DNA of 64,000 bases. Origin: Nicotiana tabacum. Lineage: Eukaryota > Streptophyta > Magnoliopsida > Solanales > Solanaceae. Position 1 is the stretch's first letter. Every line of letters starts with the position of its first letter. The notes below the pieces were generated by a model. The model was not told the DNA's origin, made no database searches, and worked only from the letters and a program-made list of their open reading frames with translations. The translations under genes and the position numbers were made by a program. Location: positions 156,516,178 to 156,580,177 of the forward strand of contig NC_134085.1 in assembly GCF_000715075.1 (NCBI RefSeq). The letters are read 5' to 3'. This document shows, piece by piece, positions 1 through 8,349 of this stretch.

Positions 1-113
1 GACAAATACAAATAATTATTCAAAATATCACAAAATTGCACACCAAGGAAAATTATTTTATTTTTGAATTTTTGGGAGTAATTCTCATATTGGGCAAAAA
101 TCACGTGCTTACA
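1..113 (-). repeat. 5' end of the downstream LTR of the Ogre-like element
   Basis: Read on the minus strand this LTR begins TGTAAGCACGTG at 113, directly after the purine-rich stretch at 114-140. The same sequence forms the start of the full LTR at 12524. The rest lies outside the window. Confidence 0.8.
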
Positions 114-140
114 GCTGCCCCTCTTTGCCCGAAGACACGT
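114..140 (-). promoter_or_regulatory. Polypurine tract before the downstream LTR
   Basis: On the minus strand the bases read CGGGCAAAGAGGGGCAGC immediately before the LTR start TGTAAG. This is the usual place and composition of the plus-strand primer of an LTR retrotransposon. An almost identical copy lies at 12525-12545. Confidence 0.7.
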
Positions 141-220
141 AGGATTTTCGTGCAAAGATAAAGCGAGCGATTTTTGCCCATCCGAGTACTCCGTGTGAAG
201 CATTTTTGAAAAAGATTTGA

Positions 221-288
221 CCGAACCTTTGCTTCAAAGGTTTCCTACATATCCTGGGCTAAACAAGAATCAGGTCAATGTAGTTCGG
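221..288. other. Structured stem-loop module, copy 1
   Basis: Outer arms CCGAAC (221-226) and GTTCGG (283-288) are complementary. Inside them CTACAT (245-250) pairs with ATGTAG (278-283), and a side hairpin CCTTTG (226-231)/CAAAGG (235-240) sits between the two 5' arms. The other copies are at about 4470-4526, 6375-6443 and 7365-7426. Confidence 0.6.
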
Positions 289-604
289 GAAATTTTGGTA
301 GCTGGGACTACCGTGGGACTGCATTGTTACTGTTGTTGCATGCTATTACCACTGCTTACCGATCTCCTTGTTACACCATGCTTAAAAGAAAACAAGAAGC
401 TAGGCTAGAGTACAATTTGTTTTTGTTGCCTTGCTTCCTTGTCTGCTTGCATTTCTTCCGGTGTTTTTCTTCTTTTGACACATGTACTTGAGTTTGTACT
501 GTGACCTCTTGTTGCAACCTTCTGTTTCCCGGTGCCGGGGAATTTTGTTGTTTCCTGCTGGGGATTCCTATTGTAACCTTCTATTTTATTGTCCTCTGAC
601 TTGA

Positions 605-1135
605 TCTTGAAATGTGTGCCTCTGTTCTATGGGCGGGCTCCCAACTTCAATACTTGAAATTAAAGACTGAATGTATTCCTCTGTTATATGGGCGGGCTCC
701 CAACTTCAACACTTGAAAATTAAAGACTGAAAATGTATGCCTCTGTTCTATGGGCGGGCTCCCAACTTCAACACTGAAATGAAAAGACTGAAATGTATGC
801 CTCTGTTCTATGGGCGGGCTCCCAACTTCAACACTTGAAATGAATTACTGAAATGTATGCCTCTGTTATATGGGCGGGCTCCCAACTTCAACAACTGAAA
901 TGTAACGACTGAAATGTATGCCTCTGTTATATGGGCGGGCTCCCAACTTCAATGATTGAAATGTAACGACTGAAATGTATGCCTCTGTTATCTGGGCGGG
1001 CTCCCAACTTCAATACTTGAAATTAAAGACTGAATGTATGCCTCTGTTCTATGGGCGGGCTCCCAACTTCAACAACTGAAATGTAAAGACTGAAATGTAT
1101 GCCTCTGTTATCTGGGCGGGCTCCCCACATCAACA
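605..1135. repeat. Tandem array 1, about 60-bp monomer, about nine copies
   Basis: Each unit holds a core close to TATGGGCGGGCTCCCAACTT followed by a variable CAA..TGAAA stretch. Units start near 616, 675, 737, 797, 857, 918, 979, 1038 and 1099. The array lies in the 3' UTR of the minus-strand Ogre-like element, between the gag fragment and the polypurine tract, which is where Ogre-type elements are known to grow tandem repeats. Confidence 0.9.
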
Positions 1136-1676
1136 ACAACTTTTAAAAATAAGCGACATTCCTCTCTTCAGGCGGGCTCCTGACTTCAACAACACAACTT
1201 TTAAAATAAACGCCTTTCCTCTCTTCAGGCGGGCTCCTGACTTCAACAACAACTTTGAAAATAATCGCCATTCCTCTCTTCAGGCGGGCTCCTGACTTCA
1301 ACCAATACATCGCCATTCCTTTCTTTAGGTTGGCAAGATTTCAACAACTTTTAAAAACGTCTTTCCTCTCTTCAGGCGGGCTCCTGACTTCAACAACAAC
1401 TTTGGAAATAATCGCCATTCCTCTCTTCAGGCGGGCTCCTGACTTCAACCAATACATCGCCATTCCTTTCTTTAGGTTGGCAAGATTTCAACAACTTTTT
1501 AAAACGCCTTTCCTCTCTTCAGGCGGGCTCCTGATTTCAACAATAACTTTGAAAATAATCGTCATTCCTTTCTTCAGGCGGGCTCCTGACTTCAACCAAT
1601 ACATCGCCATTCCTTTCTTTAGGTTGGCAAGATTTCAACAACTTTTAAAAACGCCTTTCCTTTCTTCAGGCGTCAA
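1136..1676. repeat. Tandem array 2 with a higher-order unit of about 147 bp
   Basis: Roughly 49-bp monomers with the core CTTCAGGCGGGCTCCTGACT alternate with a diverged monomer containing AGGTTGGCAAGATTTCAACA. The diverged monomer recurs at about 1327, 1474 and 1621, so the array is organised in 147-bp higher-order units of three monomers. The core GGGCTCC.GACTTCAA is shared with arrays 1 and 4. Confidence 0.85.
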
Positions 1677-2150
1677 AGTAAACTTAAGAGGAAATGCGTC
1701 TCCTATGGGTAAAACTAACTTAGGAGGAAATGCCTCTCCTATGAGTCAAAGTAAACTTAGAAGGAAATGCGTCTCCTATAGGTAAAACTAAACTTAGGAG
1801 GAAATGCCTCTCCTATGGGTGAAACTAAACTTAGGAGGAAATGCCTCTCCTATGGGTAAAACTAAACTAAGGAGGAAATGCGTCTCCTATGGGTAAAAGT
1901 AAACGTAGGAGGAAATGCATCTCCTATGGGTGAAACTAATCTTAGGAGGAAATGCCTCTCCTATGGGTAAAACTAAACTAAGGAGGAAATGCGTCTCCTA
2001 TGGGTAAAAGTTAACGTAGGAGGAAATGCATCTCCTATGGGTGAAACTAATCTTAGGAGGAAATGCCTCTCCTATGGGTAAAACTAAACTTAGGAGGAAA
2101 TGCGTCTCCTATTAATGAAATCTTCACTTAGGAAGTGCGTCTCCTCTGCG
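1677..2150. repeat. Tandem array 3, about 39-bp hairpin-forming monomer, about twelve copies
   Basis: The monomer is close to TTAGGAGGAAATGCSTCTCC followed by TATGGGTAAAACTAAAC. In most units TAGGAG and CTCCTA form a perfect 6-bp stem around a short loop. Three successive variants recur as a block (about 117 bp), a second higher-order level. The array ends in a degenerate unit near 2115-2150. Confidence 0.9.
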
Positions 2151-2199
2151 TGAACCATTTCCTTCTTCCTGAATTATTTACTTACCTGTGTTGTCTTCC

Positions 2200-3620
2200 C
2201 TCGAAACTGCTGGGGATTATTTTGCTGGGGATGACTTTTCTTTTCTTCCTTACCCACTCTGGGTTGTCCGACCCTCTTGAAACTTGGTCGAGGATGCTTC
2301 TACATCTCGATGATCCACTAGGGATAACACTGCTGTGGATAACTCTGCTGAGTAAATATGTTATCTTACTCCTTCCAAAATTACTTCCTTTTGAGTATGA
2401 TGTTTCATTCCTCTGCAAACTACTTCCCCCTTTTTTTTTTCGTTTTTTTTTAAAATAAAAATAAAAATGACAAGACTGAATGCATTCTGTTCTTCAGGGG
2501 GGCTCCTGACTTCAACCAATAATGTCAAAAATAAAAACGCCATTCTGTTTTTCAGGGGGGCTCCTGATTACTTAAAATTTGAATTGTATTCCCTTATTCT
2601 CCAGGTGGGCTCCTGACTGTTGATACTTCCATTGTATTCCCTTATTCTCCAGGTGGGCTCCTGATTGCTGATACTTCAACTGCTCTTCCTTGTTCTCCAG
2701 GTGGACGCCTGATTGCTAATACTCCAACTGCTCTTCCTTGTTTTCCAGGTGGATGCCTGATTGCTAATACTCCAACTGCTCTTCCTTGTTTTCCAGGTGG
2801 ATGCCTGATTGCTGGGGATAATACTACTGGGGAAGTCTCCTTTCTTCCCCTCCTTCAAATTCAATTTTTTTTTTCAACACTGCTGGGGATAAAAGTGTTA
2901 TCTTCTCGGGATAACGTTGTTGTGGATAACGCTGCTGGGGAATTTTATCCCTTCAAGTCGATGATTCATTCTTCTGGAAGCTGCTCGGGATGATAATGGC
3001 TTTTTGCTTTTCTGAGCACAAGTGTCATCCCTTTATTCTGTCTGCTGGGGAATACTTCCTCCATTTAAACTTATTATGTTGGGGCAACACTGGTTCAAAC
3101 ACCACTTCCCTTGAGACTGGTGCTATCTTTATTCTTCCTCGAATGGGTACCTGACTTCCAGAAAATTTTCCAAATGAAAGGAAAATTTTCTGCCCCAGTT
3201 TGACAGTCTCCCTTATGGCATGCATTTCTGTTATCAATGCCATTTCCTTTACCTGTTTCAAATCAAACAAAATTTGTTAGTTTAAAACGTGGTGGTTGGT
3301 TGTGATACTCCTACTGGGATGGCTTTTCCTTTTCTCCTTCCTTGCTCTGCGCTCCACAACTTGTTGGGGATGATATTATTTGTTGGGGATAATCCCTTTC
3401 TGCTGGGGATATCCCTCTTCTTTTGTGGCATAGCTCGAAAACTGGTATTTCCCCGACCTTTTAGTCTAGTATGAATTTCCCCAAATCATGCTCACTGCTC
3501 TCCTTGCTTTGTTCAATGGGCCTTGGCCTTGAGGTTTATAACCTTTGATTTCGGCAAGGGTATCCTTCTTGACACTTGTCAATCCTTTTGTCAATTCCCT
3601 TTTGCTGGGGATATCTTTTT
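2200..3620 (+). repeat. Dispersed GCTGGGGATAA-type motif in the element's 3' UTR
   Basis: More than ten near-copies of TGCTGGGGATAA are scattered here, for example near 2209, 2229, 2342, 2812, 2884, 2934, 3047, 3363, 3400 and 3604. The same string in the opposite orientation forms part of the PBS and its flank (minus strand, about 8344-8326). No coding region was recognised in this stretch. Confidence 0.65.
2485..2830. repeat. Tandem array 4, about 55-60-bp monomer, about six copies
   Basis: Units share CTCCAGGTGGGCTCCTGATT followed by GCTGATACTTCAACTGCTCTTCC. The GGGCTCCTGA core ties this array to arrays 1 and 2. It is separated from array 3 by a unique stretch (2150-2484) with a T/A-rich run at 2430-2470. 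Confidence 0.8.
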
Positions 3621-5386
3621 TGACACTGGCCTCGCGTTTGTTCCTCGCTGACTATACCACTTGGATGTACTAGTCAGATCTTATCTTGCATAATTGGAAA
3701 GCTGATGGCATATTTTGAAGTCAATTCACACTTGTTTTGACCAGACAGACTCTATTGGGGAGTTTTTCTATGAAAGGAAAAGATGAAAAGGAACAGAATA
3801 AAGACAAAGGAAAAGGATGACTTTTTAACAAAAGAAACTATAAATAAAACCTATCAAACGCAGACACCGACTCTAATGGTCATGACATGCACATGTGGCC
3901 TATCCTCTGCCATCAATCATCTTTCAAGACCTTCAATTGGCAATTCCCCATCTGATTCTTAATCTTATTCGACTTGTAGTGCCCGAAGGGTTTTCACTAT
4001 CAAGTCTCTCTCATTTTGGTTTTTCTCTCAGCTTTCATCGCCTTATGGTGTCCGTGAAGATTTTCACCGATAAGACTCTCTCATTTGTATCACTTTCTAG
4101 TTGGGGATTTGGAGTGTTGCCAATATGACTCTCTCTGTTGGAGATTAGAGTCCTTTCTGCTGTGGAACAGAATGTTATGTTCGCCGGTAAGACTCTCATT
4201 TGTCTGACTTGACATCTTTTGCAGATTGGTCAGAAGGTCTTTCTTTGGACCGTAATGTGAGTTTTTGGACAGGCTAGAAAGAAAGGGTATTAAAGGCTAA
4301 AAAACAAATCAAATTTGGGGTTCAAAATTACAACCTTCGAAATCATATTTGTTTACAACAAACGCAACCCTTGACCCAGTTTCTTGCTTGGGGATTATTT
4401 ACTTATTTTTTATTATTTTTATTACACCATGTACAACTATGACCATTGTGGCCATTAAGCACCCTATGACCGAGCCGTGAAGCGCCTACGTATCCTCTTT
4501 GAGGAATCAGGTCAAACGTAGTTCCCAATTCCTCTTTTTTCATTTGACTTTCTTTTGTTTTTTTTTGTTATCATTTTTCTTTTCTTTTCTTTTTCGTTTT
4601 GTTGTTTTCTTTTCTTCTTTTTTTTTTCTTTCTTTTTCTTCTTTTTTTTTCGTTGCTACTGATTCCGAACGAGGGGTATGAAAGAAAAATAAATAAGGCT
4701 CAAAAGGGGTAACGAAGGATAAAATGTTTAGGTAGCAGAACAAAATGCCTTCGTCATTCCAGTCTTCAAAACATGCCAAATGCAAACAACACAACAAACA
4801 ATAGATTTATAGTCTCTTCCGACGGTGCTGGGCTTGACAATTATGTTAAACATTTGCTTTTCCCTTTGTTATTTCTAAAACATCGTTGGGCGACACTCTC
4901 ATTATCATGAATGACCCTCACGCCAATTTGGAGAATCTTGATTTTAACGGTTTTCTTTGTGTTTAACTTGCCCCAATTCCACATGACTCGGGCTTCAAAT
5001 AATCCCAAACCGTTCTTATTTCCTTTAAATGGTCTGATCGCCTTTCCAGGGTTTTACGATTAACTTTTAAGGTTGGGCCCAAACTGTGTGCGCATGTCAT
5101 GTCACTAGAATCGGTACTGAACAAAAATGATAAAAGGACCAAACAAAGAGATGACTGGAAATAAAGAAAGACCGGATTTTGTATTAGACTACCGGTGAAA
5201 TGGTTTAAATAACAAAACAAACAAAACAATCCAGAACAAAATCCTAAAACAAACTGGACAAGACAATATCCGACTTATAACCCTAATAATCCGAACAACA
5301 TAAATGTCAACAAAATAAGCCACCACAAGCTTCTCTCTTGTTAACCAAGGAACAGAGCGTCCTTCCACTTTATCAAGACTGACATC
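2831..5386. other. Non-coding 3' region of the Ogre-like element
   Basis: Between the repeat arrays and the gag fragment there is no recognisable protein domain on either strand. The stretch holds GCTGGGGAT motifs, a pyrimidine-rich tract (4535-4665) and structured-module copy 2. Minus-strand pol sequences expected here in a complete element are absent. Confidence 0.6.
4470..4526. other. Structured stem-loop module, copy 2
   Basis: CTACGT (4486-4491) pairs with ACGTAG (4516-4521). Inside, CCTC (4494-4497) pairs with GAGG (4501-4504), followed by the conserved AATCAGG. The outermost arm seen in the other copies is degenerate here. Confidence 0.6.
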
Positions 5387-6163
5387 TTAGCCACTGAGCT
5401 TTGCATCGATACTGCCAAGACCATTACCAGCTTCAATATCATCAACATCCGTTGGCAAGTTCTCGAGGGGGCTCGAGTGCACCATGTCACTGTTATTAAT
5501 CACAACCCGCCCTTCTTGGATCATTTTCTCTACTTCCCTTCTCCAACTATGACAGCTCTCAATGTTGTGCCCTATGACATTGGAGTGGTAGGCGCATCGC
5601 GCTGCCGGATCAAAGCTCCTTGCAAGTGGATTTGGAGTACATGCGGGGAGTGGCTCAATAGAGCCAGCATGCTTTAGCCTTTCAAACAGACTTGCATAAG
5701 ATACTTCGATAGGGGTGAGAGCCTTTCCTCGTTTCAGCAACCTTTCGTTCCTAAATGCTTGATTGGGCCGGAAACCTGATCCAGGGGGCTTCTGGTAGGC
5801 TTGTGAGGGTGGATAGGCCTTCTGTGGAGCTGGGTATTTGGAAAGTGAAGCCCGTCTTTGGGAATCTCGTGGAGAGAAGTAGCATTGGGGAAGGGAGTAG
5901 CGTGGACGAGTGATGGAGCTACTCGGGTAGCTAGGAAAGCTGTCATAAGTGGGCTGGGATGGAGAGTATGGGGGATGGGTAATGCCAGAGTTTGAAAAGC
6001 TTGGCGGTGGTGGGGGTGGTGCTTTCCCAGTTATCCATGCCTGATACATGTCTGCCACATGTTGTCTCAGCATTTTCACTTCTTCTACCAACCCGTTGTT
6101 CTGTTCGACCAATTGTTGTCGGTCATCAGTACCGACCCACCCTGTTCTGAGGTTCTGTGTCAT
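5387..6163 (-). CDS. Gag-like protein fragment of the Ogre/Tat-like element (258 aa)
   Basis: This open frame on the element's coding strand is the only gene-like unit in the internal region. Residues about 13-43 (DDRQQL...MYQAW) look like a short coiled coil. A proline run starts at residue 49, and a long Pro/Tyr/Ser-rich linker continues to about 130. Residues 190-204 give a Cys-x2-His-x5-His-x4-Cys pattern (C190, H193, H199, C204), followed by the charged stretch RREVEKMIQEGRVVI. I recall this CxxH...H...C plus MIQEG arrangement from gag polyproteins of Ogre/Tat-type gypsy elements. The main capsid domain seems to be missing, as do all pol domains, so this is a gag remnant or a reduced gag. 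The start is the first Met of the frame and the true N-terminus is uncertain. Roughly 2.2 kb of 5' UTR separates it from the PBS. Confidence 0.6.
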   Translation of the reverse strand: MTQNLRTGWVGTDDRQQLVEQNNGLVEEVKMLRQHVADMYQAWITGKAPPPPPPSFSNSGITHPPYSPSQPTYDSFPSYPSSSITRPRYSLPQCYFSPRDSQRRASLSKYPAPQKAYPPSQAYQKPPGSGFRPNQAFRNERLLKRGKALTPIEVSYASLFERLKHAGSIEPLPACTPNPLARSFDPAARCAYHSNVIGHNIESCHSWRREVEKMIQEGRVVINNSDMVHSSPLENLPTDVDDIEAGNGLGSIDAKLSG

Positions 6164-6374
6164 TTGCTTTGCAGGGAGGAGTTACCACAACCAACCACTT
6201 TTCTATATATGAACACAGCAAAGGGAAGCCATCACGTTAGTGTCAGGGAATTTGACAGATAATCATATATTAGAGATGCATTGCACCTAAGTAGTTAAAC
6301 CGTTCTATCAGAGATGCGATGCACTTGCGCTTTCCTTTATTTTTCTTTCTTCCCTTTTTTTCTTTTTCAGTGGT

Positions 6375-6443
6375 GGTCGAACCTTATGGAGATTGCCTAC
6401 GTATCATGACCCCGCATGAATCAGACCTTGCGTAGTTCGGACC
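6375..6443. other. Structured stem-loop module, copy 3
   Basis: Outer arms GGTCGAAC (6375-6382) and GTTCGGACC (6435-6443) pair with one bulge. CTACG (6397-6401) pairs with CGTAG (6431-6435). The inner arm is CATG (6405-6408) with CATG (6415-6418), followed by the conserved AATCAGACC. Confidence 0.65.
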
Positions 6444-6888
6444 AATAAAGATAAACAATACTCAACATTTTTTTAATTTTCATATTAAAACAAACTGGGT
6501 TTCAAAGGTTTAAAGATGACCTACAAACTTGAAAATCAAACAACCCGCATATTCTAATCAAAAGATTTACAAACTCAAAAGCAAACGGCCAGCTTCCTTT
6601 CCCCGTTTATCAAATGCAACCAAATGACTATTTTTGCAAATGTGGCCCCTTCCAATTCTCACATGAATTTTGAGGCTGGGGAGGATTATTTTATGACACT
6701 TCACCAACTTGTCCATTCTTTTACGAAAATAACCTTTCGACAACTGAAAGATACTCTAAGGCTATTTCGGCAAGAACGGTTTAAGACGCGGCCGAAGCTG
6801 GCTCGGCTTATTATGACAAAATTCAAACGGTATTCACCTGACCGCCGACTCTTTGTTTTTTTTTCTCTTTTAAAATTATAATAAAATC

Positions 6889-7262
6889 TGGTGTTGCAAA
6901 CACGGCCCTTCAGCGCCTCGGGGACGAAGATTTATAGGGCTGTGTGGGTCAACTAGACCAAAAATCCTAAACATGACCCAAAAGTGGCTGTTTATGCAAA
7001 GTCAGCCTTCCGGCGTTCCTTTCGGGAACATTCGGCTATTTATGACATAACAACATCACCTGACTTATTTATGACTCTTTTTATCATTTTTCAAATTAGA
7101 AAACTCAATATTGCAAACACGACCTTTCAACGTCTCGGGGACGAAGATTTTTAAGGCTGTGTGGGTCAACTGGACCAAATCTTAAATATGACCCAAAAGT
7201 GGCTGTTTATGCAAAGTCAGCCTTCCGGCGTCCTTTTCGGGAACATTCGACTATTTTTGACA
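6889..7262. repeat. Duplicated block of about 160 bp in the element's 5' UTR
   Basis: Bases 6889-7050 and 7107-7262 are close copies, each running from TTGCAAACACG through CGGGGACGAAGATTT and GGCTGTGTGGGTCAACT to TTCGGGAACATTCG. A more diverged third relative can be traced from about 6630. They lie between the gag fragment and the PBS. Confidence 0.75.
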
Positions 7263-7364
7263 AAAACAGCTTCACCCAACTTCTCTATGATTAAATTAAA
7301 ATTTGACATATTTTTTTTATTATTATTTATTTATTTTTGGCTTTTTAGCACAAGGTGGGGTTGG

Positions 7365-7426
7365 ACCCGATGAGGGTTGCCTACGTATCTCACATCCGGT
7401 GAGAATCAAACCCGCGTAGTTCGGGT
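7365..7426. other. Structured stem-loop module, copy 4
   Basis: Outer arms ACCCGA (7365-7370) and TCGGGT (7421-7426) are perfectly complementary. CTACG (7381-7385) pairs with CGTAG (7415-7419). The inner arm CTCAC (7389-7393) pairs with GTGAG (7399-7403) and is followed by AATCAAACC. Confidence 0.65.
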
Positions 7427-8331
7427 AAATTAACCGAACTATTTTAAAACATGACTCTTTTTCATTTTTATTTTTTTCCTGGCAAGACAATCTATTTTCC
7501 TTTTCTATTTTTGAAAAAGACAAAATAACGATTTTTTTTTCATTTTCAACAAACAATAAAACAATCTATTTTTCCGGAAAAAAAATAATAAAAGACTTTT
7601 TTTTATATATTTTTTAGTAAAACAAAATATTTTCCTCTTTTTTTTTTCTTCAAAATTTCGGCAGAGCTTCGCCAGTAATTGGTCATTGATTTTTTTTTTA
7701 AAATAATCAATTAACTCCCTAACTGATATATTCTTTTTCCCTCTTTTTTTTTTCAATTTTCCAACATTCCCGAGATTCAGAAACCGGTCAACATGCAAGT
7801 TCGAAACAAATATATGTACAGAGCAAGTAGGATGCATCAGAATGGTCTTTTCATTTCAGGTTGCTAGTCCTAGACGAACCCAACCCCTGTGTTGAGTCCC
7901 CTAAGTCAAATGCAACGTGATGCAAATAAGCGTTCCTACTAGGGATCCGGCATGAAGTCACGTTATTCTATATTCAAAACCTGGGTCAGTGTACTAGACT
8001 GTGTACCCGAGCGGACAACTCGAGTCGAGGAGGGGGCAACTTACCGGGAACCAAAAGGCCATCCGGCTTCGTAACTTGTCCGACCTCTTTCTTATTTTAG
8101 GGTATAACACTAACAGAATAGGGAGTCTCAACCAGTAAGCACATCCCCGGAGGTGAAGAGAGAAGGGTTCGGCACAATTTATATATATAGTCAAATAATA
8201 TCAAAGCGGTAAAAGCAGCATTTAACACATTAGGCTCAATCATGTAAAAATCAGATAAAGCCAAATATAACAATTTATCTAAGCTCGAATTTCTAACCCT
8301 GAACCAGTGGTTCTGGGTTTAAAGCAGTTTA
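7427..8331. other. 5' UTR of the Ogre-like element
   Basis: This AT-rich leader lies between the PBS and the repeat modules and holds several T-runs (7540-7760). No coding region or RNA gene is visible on either strand. Confidence 0.5.
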
Positions 8332-8349
8332 TCCCCAGCAGAGTCGCCA
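8332..8349 (-). promoter_or_regulatory. tRNA primer binding site (PBS) of the Ogre-like element
   Basis: The minus strand reads TGGCGACTCTGCTGGGGA, beginning four bases after the LTR terminus ...GTGTGACA. It starts TGG, as a site complementary to a tRNA 3' end must. Ogre/Tat elements often use tRNA-Arg, but the tRNA identity was not checked. Confidence 0.75.

Noticed and set aside
1255..1785. A 176-codon open frame with repeated SSGGLL and RRAPDFN blocks
   Set aside because: It is the translation of tandem arrays 2 and 3 and is open because the monomers lack stops in that frame.
1677..2110. Repeated AGGAGG strings resembling bacterial ribosome binding sites
   Set aside because: They are part of a tandem repeat in a eukaryotic repeat region and no frames follow them.
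605..2150. Regular short repeats considered as a CRISPR array
   Set aside because: Units are directly adjacent with correlated variation, no unique spacers exist, and the context is a plant retroelement.
4540..4797. An 85-codon minus-strand frame rich in Lys and Glu
   Set aside because: Product of a long T-rich tract; no other support.
221..7426. The stem-loop modules considered as tRNA genes
   Set aside because: GTTCGGACC in copy 3 resembles a B box, but there is no A box, no acceptor-anticodon layout of normal length and no CCA-proximal fold.
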